This document shows positions 19,191-30,600 of a stretch of 64,000 bases of DNA, piece after piece. Both the position numbers and the translations under genes were made by a program. The notes below the pieces were generated by a model. That model ran no database searches. It saw only the letters and a list, made by a program, of their open reading frames with translations, and was not told the DNA's origin. The stretch is from Pteria penguin (lineage: Eukaryota > Mollusca > Bivalvia > Pterioida > Pteriidae). The stretch lies in the NCBI GenBank assembly GCA_035048485.1, contig CM068584.1, positions 61,355,458 through 61,419,457 on the forward strand, in the 5' to 3' direction. Within the stretch, counting starts at the first letter, position 1, and every line of letters begins with the position of its first letter.

Positions 19191-20763
19191 TGAAGCAATT
19201 GTCACACCAATCAAAGTGGAAAAATTGAAATTCTGGCTAAACGGCTATCCAACAAACAAAAAATCTTATCTCTTATCTGGCTTTCAGTTTGGATTTTCTA
19301 TACCATTTCAAGGCAATAGAATTTTTCGAAAACATAACAATCTTAAGTCAGCTGTTGAGAATACTAGCAAAATACAGGAAGCTATCGAATCTCAAAAAAG
19401 CAAAGGCAGAATCGGGGGCCCGTACGATGAACCTCCATTCATTAACATCCAATGTTCACCGTTAGGATTGGTTCCAAAAAAGGAAACTGGAAAATTTCGA
19501 TTGATTCACCATCTCTCTTTCCCGGAAGGACAGTCAATTAATGATGGTATACCGGATGAGCAATGTTCAGTTAAATACCAAACGTTAGACCATGCGGTTA
19601 AACTTTTACAGAAATTGGGAAAAGGCACACTTATGGCCAAAACAGACATAGAGGAGGCATTCAAAATTATCCCCATTCATCCAAATGATTTTGAACTTTT
19701 AGGTTTCACATTCCAAAACAAATATTATTTTGATAAAACTCTTCCTTTCGGTCTCAGTTTTTCGTGTAATCTTTTTGAAAAATTCAGTGAAGCCTTACAA
19801 TGGATAATGTACAAACATTTTACAGTGACAGGTTGTGTCCACGTCCTTGACGACTTTCTTTTTCTAGGTCCACCTCAGTCTAAGAAATGCTATACACATT
19901 TGCATCACTTCCTTTTACTCTGTAGAGAACTCGGTGTACCAATAAAAAATGAAAAAACAGTTGAACCAACAACGAAAATTACATTTTTAGGTTTGGAAAT
20001 TGACTCAATGGAGTTTGTTATCCGTTTGCCAGAAGAAAAGTTGAAAAAACTTCGCGAAACAGTACAGAATTTCGCGATAAAGAAAAAAGCCACACTCAAA
20101 GACTTACAATCACTGATCGGTCTATTGAATTTTGCGTGTTATGTGGTTACACCAGGCAGAACATTTTTGCGCCGTTTAATCGACCTAACCATAGGTCTTA
20201 CAAAGCCTAACCATTATCGCCGCCTGACAAGAGAGGCACGAGCCGATCTTAAAGCATGGTCCATCTTCATCGAATGTTTCAATGGCAAAGCAATTATATT
20301 ACCAGAAATTTGGCATTCTTCGGTTACCCTAAATCTTTACACGGACGCAAGCAATATTGGCTTTGGTGGAACATTTAGATCGAAATGGTTTTATGGACAA
20401 TGGTCTGATGATTGGTTATGTCAACACATAACAGTTAAAGAATTGTTCCCCATAGTTTTGGCTCTAGAAATATTTGCTACTTCATTCTCAAACAATTGTC
20501 TTCAATTTCACTCAGACAATATTGCGGTTGTATATATAATCAATAAACAAACATCGAAAGATACAACTATTATGAAATTAGTGCGTAGGTTAGTGGTTTG
20601 TGCATTAAAACATAACATTCTTTTCAAAGCTTCGCATATTCCAGGGATAAAAAATGTAGCAGCTGATCATTTGTCTCGTTTACAGATATCGGAGTTCAGA
20701 GAGAGATTCCCCCATATGGAGCTAGAACCAACGATAGTGCTGCCAAACCAATTAACGATCTGA
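18856..20763 (+). CDS. Ngaro reverse transcriptase-RNase H
   Basis: The open frame covers 635 codons, but the first ~90 overlap gag and are probably not translated. Recognisable RT sequence begins near residue 115. RT motifs are K-F-R-L-I-H-H-L (213-220), A-K-T-D-I-E-E-A-F (261-269, catalytic D264), L-P-F-G-L-S-F-S (296-303) and V-L-D-D-F (330-334), the L-D-D replacing the usual Y-x-D-D. RNase H follows with Y-T-D-A-S (D497), K-E-L-F-P (E529), H-S-D-N (D554) and A-A-D-H-L-S-R (D604). All four acidic residues are present, so the enzyme looks functional. It copies element RNA into DNA; the circular product is then integrated by the recombinase encoded downstream. Confidence 0.93.
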   Translation: MLYLGILSIRSSTNSHWVRLSNINSRTTQRNLPIIFVTNKLQVQTKEPARTVSSTITMTENAQSNHAAIHTYANSAEDHITKESVQRGSNKIQIKRPPNEILQRNLEYQQNNEAIVTPIKVEKLKFWLNGYPTNKKSYLLSGFQFGFSIPFQGNRIFRKHNNLKSAVENTSKIQEAIESQKSKGRIGGPYDEPPFINIQCSPLGLVPKKETGKFRLIHHLSFPEGQSINDGIPDEQCSVKYQTLDHAVKLLQKLGKGTLMAKTDIEEAFKIIPIHPNDFELLGFTFQNKYYFDKTLPFGLSFSCNLFEKFSEALQWIMYKHFTVTGCVHVLDDFLFLGPPQSKKCYTHLHHFLLLCRELGVPIKNEKTVEPTTKITFLGLEIDSMEFVIRLPEEKLKKLRETVQNFAIKKKATLKDLQSLIGLLNFACYVVTPGRTFLRRLIDLTIGLTKPNHYRRLTREARADLKAWSIFIECFNGKAIILPEIWHSSVTLNLYTDASNIGFGGTFRSKWFYGQWSDDWLCQHITVKELFPIVLALEIFATSFSNNCLQFHSDNIAVVYIINKQTSKDTTIMKLVRRLVVCALKHNILFKASHIPGIKNVAADHLSRLQISEFRERFPHMELEPTIVLPNQLTI

Positions 20764-20783
20764 AACAGACGGCTGTGTAGTTA

Positions 20784-21698
20784 ATGTTGAACTCTCTAGC
20801 ACATTCATCAAGAGTGGCATATAAATCAGCTTACGAGCAATTCGTAGCGTTTGCGTACAAGTACTTCTCGGAAAAACCTGTGGAACCACATAACATAACC
20901 GTAGAACAAGTGATACTCTATATAGCGCATTCTTTTAACAAAGGTACAGCGGCCGCTACCGTTAATTCTCACGTCTCCGCCTTGACATATATTAGCAAAA
21001 TGGCAGGGGGCCCCGATTTATCGCAATCGTTTACTGTTAGGAAAGCTCTTCAGGGATTTACAAAATCGGCTAAATCTATGGACAACAGACTTCCAATTAC
21101 TTATTCTTTGTTAAAGAAATTGGTTGATTCAACTAATTTTACGTGTAATTCTCTCTATATTAGATTTGCAATGAAAGCCATGTATCTACTGGCTTTTCAT
21201 GCTTTTCTACGAATTGGCGAAATTACAACAGGAAACAAAAATAACACGAAGCATTGTATCTTGCAGCAAAACGTGCAATTCATTGGTCCCATAGAAAATC
21301 CAAAAGAACTTCACATTACACTAGTATCTTTTAAACATAATACAGGGAAGCACAATCCTACAATCGTTGTGAAAGCTATCGATGATGTAAACTACTGTCC
21401 TGTGCGTTCGTTACATAAATTCTGTAAACTCAAAGGTCAGTCGACAGGCCCACTTTTCTCTTTCGCGGACGGAACACCAGTTTCGAGACAATTCTTTTCT
21501 CAACAACTGTCTTTTTCACTTAAATGGACCGGCTTAGAAAATTTGAATTATAAAGGCCATAGTTTTCGGATAGGTGCAGCTACATGTGCAGCATTAAATG
21601 GTGTTCCAGAACATTCAATAAAACTTATGGGAAGATGGCAGTCTGACGCATATAAAAAGTACATCCGAATATCGATGATCTCAACAAGTACAAATTAA
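20784..21698 (+). CDS. Ngaro tyrosine recombinase (integrase)
   Basis: This 304-residue ORF starts 20 nt after the RT stop. An in-frame TAG lies just upstream, fixing the start region. Residues 1-100 form the N-terminal SAM-like/core-binding half (V-E-Q-V-I-L-Y-I-A-H and V-N-S-H-V-S-A-L). The catalytic half holds R143 in F-L-R-I-G-E, H259-x-x-R262 in G-H-S-F-R-I-G-A-A-T, W285 in M-G-R-W, and the nucleophile Tyr in A-Y-K-K-Y-I-R (Y293, or Y290). The R-H-R-(H/W)-Y set is complete. The enzyme would join the circular DNA copy to the target without a staggered-cut target duplication, matching the absence of one at the element ends. Confidence 0.93.
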   Translation: MLNSLAHSSRVAYKSAYEQFVAFAYKYFSEKPVEPHNITVEQVILYIAHSFNKGTAAATVNSHVSALTYISKMAGGPDLSQSFTVRKALQGFTKSAKSMDNRLPITYSLLKKLVDSTNFTCNSLYIRFAMKAMYLLAFHAFLRIGEITTGNKNNTKHCILQQNVQFIGPIENPKELHITLVSFKHNTGKHNPTIVVKAIDDVNYCPVRSLHKFCKLKGQSTGPLFSFADGTPVSRQFFSQQLSFSLKWTGLENLNYKGHSFRIGAATCAALNGVPEHSIKLMGRWQSDAYKKYIRISMISTSTN

Positions 21699-21794
21699 TT
21701 ATATTCACAAAATTAACTAAACTAGTCAATTAGATTACTTAATAGGAAAATAAATATGTCATGGGGCCCCCACTCCCTTAAAAAATTACATTTC

Positions 21795-22146
21795 GTCTTA
21801 GTCATGGGTTTATTTGACTCTGACTCGATGTTTAATCCGATTACAGTCATGGGTTCAAGGGACTCTGACTCGATGTTTAATCCGATTACAGTCATGGGTT
21901 CATGGGACTCTGACTCGACGTTTCATCCGATTTCAGTCATGGGTTCATGGGACTCTGACTCGACTTTTTATCCGATTACAGTCATGGGTTCATGGGACTC
22001 TGACTCGACGTTTATTCCGATTACAGTCAGGGGTTCATGGGACTCCGACTCGATGTTTAATCCGATTACAGTCATGGGTTCATGGGTCTCTGACTCGACG
22101 TTTATTCCGATTACAGTCTTGGGTTCATGGGACTCTGATATGTCTA
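21795..22146 (+). repeat. 45-bp minisatellite (about 8 copies) in the Ngaro 3' region
   Basis: Units of gtcatgggttcatgggactc plus tgactcgacgtttatnccga and ttaca start at 21801, 21846, 21891, 21936, 21981, 22026, 22071 and 22116. The period is divisible by three, so two frames stay open and give 15-residue repeats (M-G-S-W-D-S-D-S-T-F). I regard these ORFs as by-products, though translation is not excluded. Confidence 0.9.
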
Positions 22147-22527
22147 TAAGTTGATATCAGATCACATACGTAGTATGGAACTATTAGTTGCATATAAACT
22201 TTACCTGTTCATAGTTATAAGTACAAGGACTCTGAATCACAGATGCGCTATAAGTTGTATATAGTTTACATTGGTGTTGAACACTTCCAATTGTTGATGT
22301 ATAGATGTGGTCATGGCTTTATGGGGCCATGAACTTCGAAGATATTATCAAATCGTTCCTAAAATGTTACTTATTTACGATCGTGTGAACCATATTGCAT
22401 CTTTAACGTAGAAGTAGTTACTTGCATGTCTAGTCATAGCAATTTTGTTGATTTACATAATCATTTTACTCGTACTAAGTCCTTGTTGTGGTTGGCGGAA
22501 GTGTTTATGATACTCATAAACACTTGT

Positions 22528-22775
22528 GGCGTATTTTTCCCCAACTTTGAACTTGCCTTTCTTTGTTTAACTTTTTGCTCTGGCAAAAAGAGGCAGCATT
22601 TATTACTTTTATATGAATGTTTTAAATCAATATATATTTTGTGTAAATATTTTATATGTTCTTATTGCAACAGTTTGTCATTTGTAATAAATGACCATTT
22701 TCAATTCAGCTATGACTTAGTTTTATTATTCGGCTACGTTCAAAACAGAGCACAACAAGTATTGATAGACATAAA
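22528..22775 (+). repeat. Ngaro split direct repeat B1
   Basis: It runs from ggcgtatttttccccaactt to gacATAAA, where it merges with the start of A2. It contains an internal taaatgaccatttt that echoes the first bases of A1/A2. Confidence 0.88.
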
Positions 22776-22941
22776 TGACCATTTATAAGCATTATAAATA
22801 TATTTATGGCGACATATACAGTATTACATTATTACCAGATTTCCGGTAATTTTATCATGCGCACGCATATATCTTATCTTGTTTGTTCATTCTAGTCAGT
22901 CACTTGCATGGTGCTAACAGCGTACGTCTCTAACATTCTAA
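22771..22941 (+). repeat. Ngaro split direct repeat A2
   Basis: Identical by eye to A1. It is followed by a 70-bp unique spacer (22942-23011). Confidence 0.9.
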
Positions 22942-23011
22942 CCCACCTCCTTCCCCATACACCTTCCTATAAATAATAAGTTAATCATGCGTGAACTATT
23001 AATATTAGGTA

Positions 23012-23258
23012 GGCGTATTTTCCCCCAACTTTGAACTTGCCTTTCTTTGTTTAACTTTTTGCTCTGGCAAAAAGAGGCAGCATTTATTACTTTTATATGA
23101 ATGTTTTAAATCAATATATATTTTGTGTAAATATTTTATATGTTCTTATTGCAACAGTTTGTCATTTGTAATAAATGACCATTTTCAATTCAGCTATGAC
23201 TTAGTTTTATTATTCGGCTACGTTCAAACAGAGCACAACAAGTATTGATAGACATAAA
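23012..23258 (+). repeat. Ngaro split direct repeat B2
   Basis: It matches B1 except for a T/C difference in the initial T/C run and a one-base indel in caaa(a)cagag. It ends gacataaa at the right border of the element. Confidence 0.88.
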
Positions 23259-24540
23259 GAGTTTTTTTTTAGGAAAAGCTAATTCTTGATCTGAATATTA
23301 ATCAATTTAATTCAATACTTTTATTTAATGTTGATTTTTTATATATACATGTAGCATTTAACATGATTATCAAAAAATACTGATACTCCTTTTTAAAAAA
23401 ATCAATGATAATAATGATCAATACAATATCCATTCATTGATTCAACTTCAAGAGGTCCCTTGACAGTGAAAGGCAAATGTTGCTTTTTAGGGTCACTGCC
23501 TGAAAAAAGAAGGGGCACCCCTTACATTTGCCATTAGAAGAGTACATCATTACATATATCAACATCTTTATATCAAAAATACTACATTACGTTTATGCAC
23601 ACACATGAAGTGATGAATGAAGTAATTAACCATAATTTAACACCCCCCCCCCCCTTTTTCCCTTATACTTTATTTTTTAATTGATAAATCCTATAGGGTA
23701 AGATATAACATTTCAAGTTAAACATCAACTGTTTCGTACATACATGCAACATTTCATGTCTTTGTCAATGAAATCACGCTGTAGCTGTATGTACACTTAC
23801 TGTACAGTACTGGCTACTGCATCATCATCATGTACGCGTCAGATCGGGATCACTCGAACATGAATTAAAAATCAATGAACTGTAAGCTAGTTGATGAATA
23901 GATTATGAATTTGGATATACATACCTTGCGTATTTAACTTTAAATACAGATCTTCTGTAAAGGACTTCTAGATGATTGGAAAAAAACCTTCTTCTCGAGA
24001 GCTTCTGTCATGTTTGTTTTGATTTCGATCCGCGGGAGAGCTGTATGTTTTGAGCATTCTGATTGGTCAATTTAAATATTTTTTTAAAAATCCATAAATT
24101 TATATTCTAATTTTAAGTTTACTATAATAACGATCTTTTTGAGAGTTGTCTCAGGATAGTCGCGGGAATCAATGCAGAATAAAATACAATTATATCATTT
24201 TTTTCGTCTGCATTTCCTCTGATTGATAAAAAAAAAGGGGGGGGGGGAGCTGGATTTTTATTGGTTCAGATCCGTGTTTGGTTTGATTTATACAACGACT
24301 TATACAACTTGCTTATAAGTCTTTGATTTATATTAAAGAAAATCCGGCCCATTACAACAAAATCATCTTTAACCACATCCAGGGACGTATATAACGCACG
24401 TCCCTGCCACATCAAAATCCATACATTGTCAGTTCATTGGCTTTCCATCGATCATTTCAAATGTTTTTTACAGAGACATCTTTTTGTGAACTCAGAAAGA
24501 TTTCTTTAAGAGAGGGCAGATCATGGAGATTATAATAAAC
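23259..24540. other. Intergenic, no gene seen
   Basis: AT-rich DNA with a C-run at 23642-23655 and a G-run near 24235-24249. A short inverted pair (ggcaaatgt...acatttgcc) lies at 23472-23534. Confidence 0.4.
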
Positions 24541-24554
24541 TAAGAAATGCCAAA

Positions 24555-24690
24555 TTGTCACGCGTACCGTACGCGCCAATGATTCCCCGGGGTAACCGGC
24601 CCGGACCCCTATGCCGGCTCGAGCGGGACCGGCCACTCCAGGCTTGGATGGAAGTCTACAGGCGCCAAGTCTACATCCTTGTCACACATG
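24555..24690. other. Local GC/CpG-rich patch
   Basis: The segment gcgtaccgtacgcgcc through ggtaaccggcccggacccct to ccggctcgagcgggaccggc is strikingly GC-rich against AT-rich surroundings. Overlapping ORFs of 68 and 78 codons cross it, but their products are not recognisable. It may be a promoter-like CpG patch or a fragment of foreign composition. Confidence 0.45.
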
Positions 24691-24819
24691 CCTCTGGGTC
24701 CGTCACTGGCACACTTTACACAGTTTTGATATTTATTTCCCCTCTTCACGGATTATCTTGATACGACTCTGGCAAGGATTTAGAAACAAAGTTTTGGTTT
24801 CAAAATCTCACATGCTATT

Positions 24820-24855
24820 CCAAGGACTTATATGTGTAGATATATAAGTCCTTGG
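24820..24855. repeat. Hairpin CCAAGGACTTATAT
   Basis: Arms ccaaggacttatat and atataagtccttgg flank a short gtgtag-type loop. A related AAGGACTTgtttataAGTCCTT sits at about 25647-25668. Confidence 0.7.
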
Positions 24856-24899
24856 CTATTCTCATGCCGGCGCAGGACTTTATTAATTAATAGCATATG

Positions 24900-25911
24900 G
24901 GAAAAAAAAAACCCGTTTCCCCATTCTCGGCTAAAAAGTACTGAACAACTTCGTGTGCCCCTGTAGGCCTATACGCGGGGACTTCGCTTCGAATTTTACA
25001 TATATTTGAAATGATCTGTTAATAGCCTAGTCATTCAATATTCAGCAGCATGGTATAAATGTACGTATATAATATGAATATACTGTGTAATGTCACAATG
25101 CATATAACATATACCTGGTAACGGTAAAGTTTATTGGAGAACAATAGACCGGATAGAAAGGTGTGAAAAGATGGGCGCAAGGATGGAGCTTAAGGAAATT
25201 ACTCAAATTGCAAATTGTTAAATATGCAGGAAATGAAATTAATTCTTTTTTCTGATACATTTTTACAAATTCCACACACATCAATGTTTAAAACTTAATT
25301 GATCAAAAATTTTACCAAGGAATTGATTTAGCAAAACACGCTCCATTGTTCAATACAATTGTGCAAACCCCCCCCCCCCTTTGTCAGGTAATCGAGGCTT
25401 TCTTTGAAGTTCTTCATACTTTTACATACATGTACTCTATTTTTCACTGTATCTTGGTAGGTTTAGTCTCAGTGGTAACTGAGATTGATTTTTTTTTTGC
25501 CTTTTCTCACATGGGATTAACTAAATCTCTCTCTCCGAGGCTTTCTCTCTCTGTCTATCTCTCTCTCTCTCTCTCTGAACAGTGAATGCCACTGCCTCCT
25601 TACAGTTATTATGCTGTTACAGAATTTTAGAAGTTGATATTAACAAGGACTTGTTTATAAGTCCTTGATATTCAGTAATAAATAGCATTACAATAAAAGA
25701 TTTTATCTTTATTTTCAAATTGTGCAGAGAATTTTGTATATAATTTATTTCAGTAGATGTTCGATGCATCCATCAATGAGCAAGTAGGGAAAAATGCTCC
25801 CGCCTTGCTTTCCTATCGCCCTAATCCCTTGTTCATATCTATATACATGTATGTATAATATATATTCTTGGGGTTTTATATATATATATATAGTTATACT
25901 TTTAATCACAG
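24900..25911. other. Intergenic, no gene seen
   Basis: Contains a C-run (25367-25379) and a TC-rich microsatellite (about 25525-25578). ORFs here are low-complexity or short and are not supported. Confidence 0.4.
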
Positions 25912-26004
25912 GGCTTTCGGATCGTTGCCCCCCTTCAATTATACCAATATATATTGGTATAATTGAAGGGGGTGGGGGGGGGGGGGGGCAACGAGCCGAG
26001 AGCC
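25912..26004. repeat. Long palindrome
   Basis: Inner arms ccccttcaattataccaata and tattggtataattgaagggg are perfect reverse complements with almost no loop. Outer ggctttcgg...cgttgcccc and ggcaacgagccgagagcc segments extend the pairing imperfectly to about 93 bp, apart from an expanded G-run. Confidence 0.75.
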
Positions 26005-27110
26005 ATGTGCTTTTAATATACAGTAAGTAATTTCCACCAGGTATTGCCGTGACTTGACTTGGATCGAAATAAAAATCAGTCGAGATGAACGTGTAAACAT
26101 TGAGATGCCTGTTGAACTAGGAGTACATTTTTATTAAAAAGTATTAATCATTAGTGAGACAATAGTATGCACATTATTCTGACTTTTGTAGAAATATGTA
26201 TGGGTAAATTTTGTTTGTTCATACTTTGAAGTTCAGTTTGAATTTTCTCTGTCTGTAGTCTGTTGGCATCACTACAGTACAGTACATGTATCAATTAGGC
26301 CTGTATAAATTAATGGCTTTGATACTAAACCTAGTTACAAAAATGGCCTTTGACCAGAAACATATAAAGTATATATGTCTGTGCCTTTGACTTTGTAATT
26401 AATATTATGTTTAGTGTAAGTTCTTGGTTATCTTTATCAATATTACTATTAGGTTGCTCATCTAACTTGATTGATTTAGTATCATCATGTACTAAATCTA
26501 AGAGTAAGATACATAATATATTTGAATTTGAAACAAAAATATAGTTTGAAATAGATATACTGTATCCCATGTAAAGTCTAATTATAGGACATGTCAAGAT
26601 ATTTAAAGAAAGAAGAAAGTATAATTATACATTGCATTTCTAGCTTCTGGCGATATATTGATTTGCCTTTTTTTTTATTATGATTACTTATCCAATACAT
26701 TTCAGTTAATTGCCATTTTCTTTTAAATGAGAAATTGCTTAATTTATTTACTAAGACAGTGGAGTACATTCTGAATGTGATATTTAAGTGTTTAAGTAAT
26801 ATACAGAAAAGAGCTTTTACATGAAAATGAGATAACAATTTTCAGATTATATGAGAAATGATTTTATCAAAATATCATAGGATTATATATACCGTTATGA
26901 ACCAGTCTACCTCTAGTAAAACTAGATTATCATATATCTCATTTAACTTGAACAAACAAAATCACAATGCATATAGTAGACTTTTGGGTTTAGAAAAATT
27001 TTAAAAGGTATAATTTCTATCAGCTTTATGTCTTTACATTTAAAAAAAAATGGCAGTCATCTGTAGTCTGCTTAACTTTATTATTAAGCTTTATGACATT
27101 TCACTTCTCT
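26005..27110. other. Intergenic, no gene seen
   Basis: AT-rich DNA. Two minus-strand ORFs of 86-88 codons (26331-26838) have biased, low-information composition and no recognisable domain. Confidence 0.4.
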
Positions 27111-27117
27111 CAGCATT

Positions 27118-27637
27118 TGTAAAAAGAACATACACATATTATTGAGACGATTAAAAAATAAAAGTTAAATCTTAATTGACATAAAGTTCCTGTAGAACTC
27201 AGATTGTTAAGTTTTGAATATTAGTTTCCATTAAGTTTTCGCCTTGCAGAAACCTGTAGAAGTGTTTGTGAGAAGTTTCAATTATGCAAGTTTCCGCAGG
27301 TTTCCGTTGCAGAAACCTTCCGGAAACTTGATGTCCAAGTGTACTCTTAACATTTTTAAGAAGACCATACACATATTATTGAACTGATTGAAAAAAAAAG
27401 TTGAATCTTGATATAAATTTTCTGTAGAAATCAGGTTGTTAAGTTTTGAATATAAGTTTCCATTAAGTTTTCGCCTTGCGGAAACTTTAAGCCAAAAGTT
27501 TCCACCAAGTTTCCGCAAAACTGAAACCTGCGGAAACTTCACATGCAAGTTTCCATTGCGGAAACCTTCCGGAAACTTGATGTCCCAGTTTCCGCAAGGT
27601 TTCCGGAGTTGCGGAAACTTGGTTTTTTTTTTGCAGT
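27118..27637. mobile_element. GCGGAAAC fold-back element with ~236-bp internal duplication
   Basis: Two tandem units start gtaaaaagaacatacacata (near 27120) and aagaagaccatacacatatt (near 27358). Both continue through tgttaagttttgaata to gtttccattaagttttcgcc. The second ends in a dense GTTTCCGC/GCGGAAAC cluster and the terminus ttttttttttgcagtg, the complement of the CACTGCAAAAAAAACC end at 12794. It belongs to the same family as 12794-13180. A matching left terminus was not found. Confidence 0.6.
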
Positions 27638-30600
27638 GATAATTATCGCCTAAGTATTTCATAACTGAATCGCTGATTACATCGAGGTGTAATTCACTTA
27701 TTAACGTCAAATGCATTTCGCAGCTATGGCGATGCATGACCAGATGTCAGACGCTGTGGTGTCATATGTAAGTTTGACGTCAGTTATAACGGTGTATTGT
27801 GACTTCATATTCAAGTATGACGTAGTCCACGGGTTAATATACATGTATGGTGTGCGCATTTAGGGGTCTATGAAACATCAGTGTATGCAATACATATATA
27901 TGTACATGTATATGCGAGTGATATGACTGGTAAATGACGGTCATGTTTGGTATCAACGTACAAGTAGTAAATTCAGCTCATAAGATCATAACGAAAAGTA
28001 CAATTTATTGTCTAAAAATATAAAAATACAGAAAGTGAAAGCATATAGAGGAGTGTTTAGATTTAAGAACACACTAGCAAATTGAAATCGAAAACCTGCA
28101 TTGTACATTTGGTATAAACTGATTTTTTTTTTCAGGTCATTCATGAGACTTAATTATTCCAGTTTTATGTGGATTATAATTATCTTAAATCAGCCAGCAT
28201 TCCGATTTTTATATAATGATGTTTATGTCAGAAACAAACACTATTTTATAAGTTATTTCCTTGTCATATATATACACGTGTGTCATTCAAAGTTTAAGTT
28301 TCTGTCTTTGATGTACAGGAATATAACTGGGAATGTAAAATACGAAAGTAACTTGTTCCACCTGATAATGGCACCAACAACAATATACCACAGTGAACTT
28401 TCACGGAAGATATCTTTTGTTTTCATCCAAAGTTAAAGAGTTTACTATACCGTTATATATAGGTGATGTCAGTGGCGTAGAGAAATAAAAAGAGAGGGAA
28501 ACAGATAACAGACTTTTAAAAGGTTATTCAAATGCAAAGAAAAGTCTTATGAATACAGAAAACGAACTTTTATTTTAAATCTCGGCTTGCTCACTGATTC
28601 AATTAGGATTATCCCGATTTCTTGCCACTCTAACTCGTGAGAACGATCTGATTTTTGTTTTCGTGAGGGGGGGGGGGGGGTTGGCTAGGAAAGGCTTTGT
28701 AAACAAAAAATCATACAAAGTATCATATTAACGATACTATGCTCTTTCATATGAAAGAAATAGAATTGATTTGGAATATGGTTGACCAACGTATTTTTGA
28801 TCAAGTCCTTTCTCTTTAATACTAGTAATATATAATTTTCTGTAGGTGTATTTTACAACCAATGACTATGTGCTTCATACATAACAATTGTCATTTGCGA
28901 GGGAAAGAAAGATAATTCATATTTACTTCATAACGAAAGGTAATTGTAATCTAGTCTCAAATCAAATACGTGTGTATTGAAATTTAGTTGTATCTTTTAC
29001 ATTTCATCACGCATTTTGAAAAAAAGGCATCGCATTGTAAACGGGGAAAAGATACTGAAAAAAAGATATTAGAGAGTGAAGAAATTGCCCATAGATGTTG
29101 ACAGTGTCATTTACATTCATTTCCCCATGTTCTAATCTGTGTCTTGACAAAAAAAAACTTAAAAGAGAATAAAAAAGAATTGTGTTTCAAAAACAATCTC
29201 ATCTATGTATTGTCACGCAGAAGTCGTGAGGATTAAAAGCAAACTTGCCACGTTCAGACTGGTAGGTCGGTGGGCAAAGGTAAAAGTCTCGGTAACGAGT
29301 ACACTGACATTTGTATGATATACAACAAGTTGCAGCATATCCATTACTCTATACACAAAATGACTACACAATGTACAGGACATTAGAACCAACATGAAAG
29401 GTAGATCGATACCCAGCATAAACACTTTAGATTTAGTGTGCGATATGTATGGGGAAGGTCAAATTCTTTAAATGCAGCCTAATGTAAGAGTGAACAGCAG
29501 CAATGTCATCTAAAACGCAGATTCGAAAAAAATCCACCATATGATTAAAAAGGTATACGATACCTCGTGAGGCAATTAGAGAGGTTGACAAATATATAGT
29601 TAGCACCATTTTATACCTTTTGAAGATACAGCTTAACACTGGGGAGTCACCTCCCCCCCCCCCTCATTTTTCATGGGATTTTACCAATGCTGACACGTTA
29701 TTTATTTTTTTCTTATAAAAGATGAAGCTTATGAGTGACAAACTCTCTCTGTACACTTTTCGAATATTTCTTTATCAAGGACCAAATATTATTACATGTA
29801 CAGGTTTTTAATAAATATAAATATAACAAGGCGCGTGCTGCCATGAAACAAACTCTGGGCTCTAAAACACAGATGAAAGTTTTTTAATGGTTTTTGATAT
29901 ATCCAACGAAACAATGTCTCTCTCAAAAACATACATATATAGACAGTGATAAATAGAGGAAAACATCTGTTTACGACAAAACGTGACACTAAATCTCAAA
30001 GGAATTACAAGATCAGTATTATTTCAATAGCGTCCTTCCTTCTCTTAACATATTCTTCACCTTTCTTTGCATTATTTGCTTATTATTATTATTTTTTTTA
30101 AATATAAGAACGATATGTCTTTGTACAAAAGCACAATACATGTTGGTCAAAGTAAAGGTTTACTTCAATGGGATTATTTGCAGTAGAACGATATATGAAC
30201 TTTAAAAATATTATGAAATCAATTAGATCATACAGTTCACACATTAGATTTATCTATTACGAGGGAAAGAAAGGTAACTCCTGTTGACTTAATCACGAAA
30301 AGTGGGAAATATTTGGAGTATTTATTTATGAAGTGTGGTTTTACATTATATTTGCACTAAAACAGGTGCACTAATATTTGTCCATGCACGATGCTATGTT
30401 ACATAAACATATGAGCGATTTCATTTGAAATATGGTCATCATGTGTCGCATGGTGCACTATTTTTTTTTAATTGTCAACTAAATGATAGGATAGTGTATA
30501 CTCTACTAGGTCATTCAACAACTTGACCCATGTGGTGGTCATCAAGATCAATCTCTTCTAAACAAGGACAATCACATTTGCTGTGAGAAATGATAAAATC

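Larger units (their letters stand above)
16158..23258 (+). mobile_element. Complete Ngaro-type tyrosine-recombinase retrotransposon
   Basis: The element has the diagnostic split direct repeats in the order A1, coding region, B1-A2-B2. A1 (16158-16328) equals A2 (22771-22941) over 171 bp by eye. B1 (22528-22775) equals B2 (23012-23258) except for one substitution and one 1-bp indel. Inside, in one orientation, are an SGNH-hydrolase ORF, a gag-like ORF, RT-RNase H and a tyrosine recombinase; there is no aspartic protease or DDE integrase. Split direct repeats, rather than inverted ends, separate Ngaro/PAT types from DIRS1 types. An accessory SGNH-like hydrolase is, as I recall, described for some Ngaro elements. 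The near-identical repeats and intact RT and recombinase frames imply recent mobility. Only the hydrolase ORF is visibly broken. Confidence 0.9.

Noticed and set aside
21756..22154. 132-codon repeat-protein ORF, also considered as a CRISPR-like array
   Set aside because: The units are contiguous 45-bp minisatellite copies without spacers. Openness in two frames follows from a period divisible by three, and it lies inside the retrotransposon 3' region.
22426..22788. 120-codon ORF
   Set aside because: It lies across the B1 repeat of the Ngaro element and has no recognisable domain.
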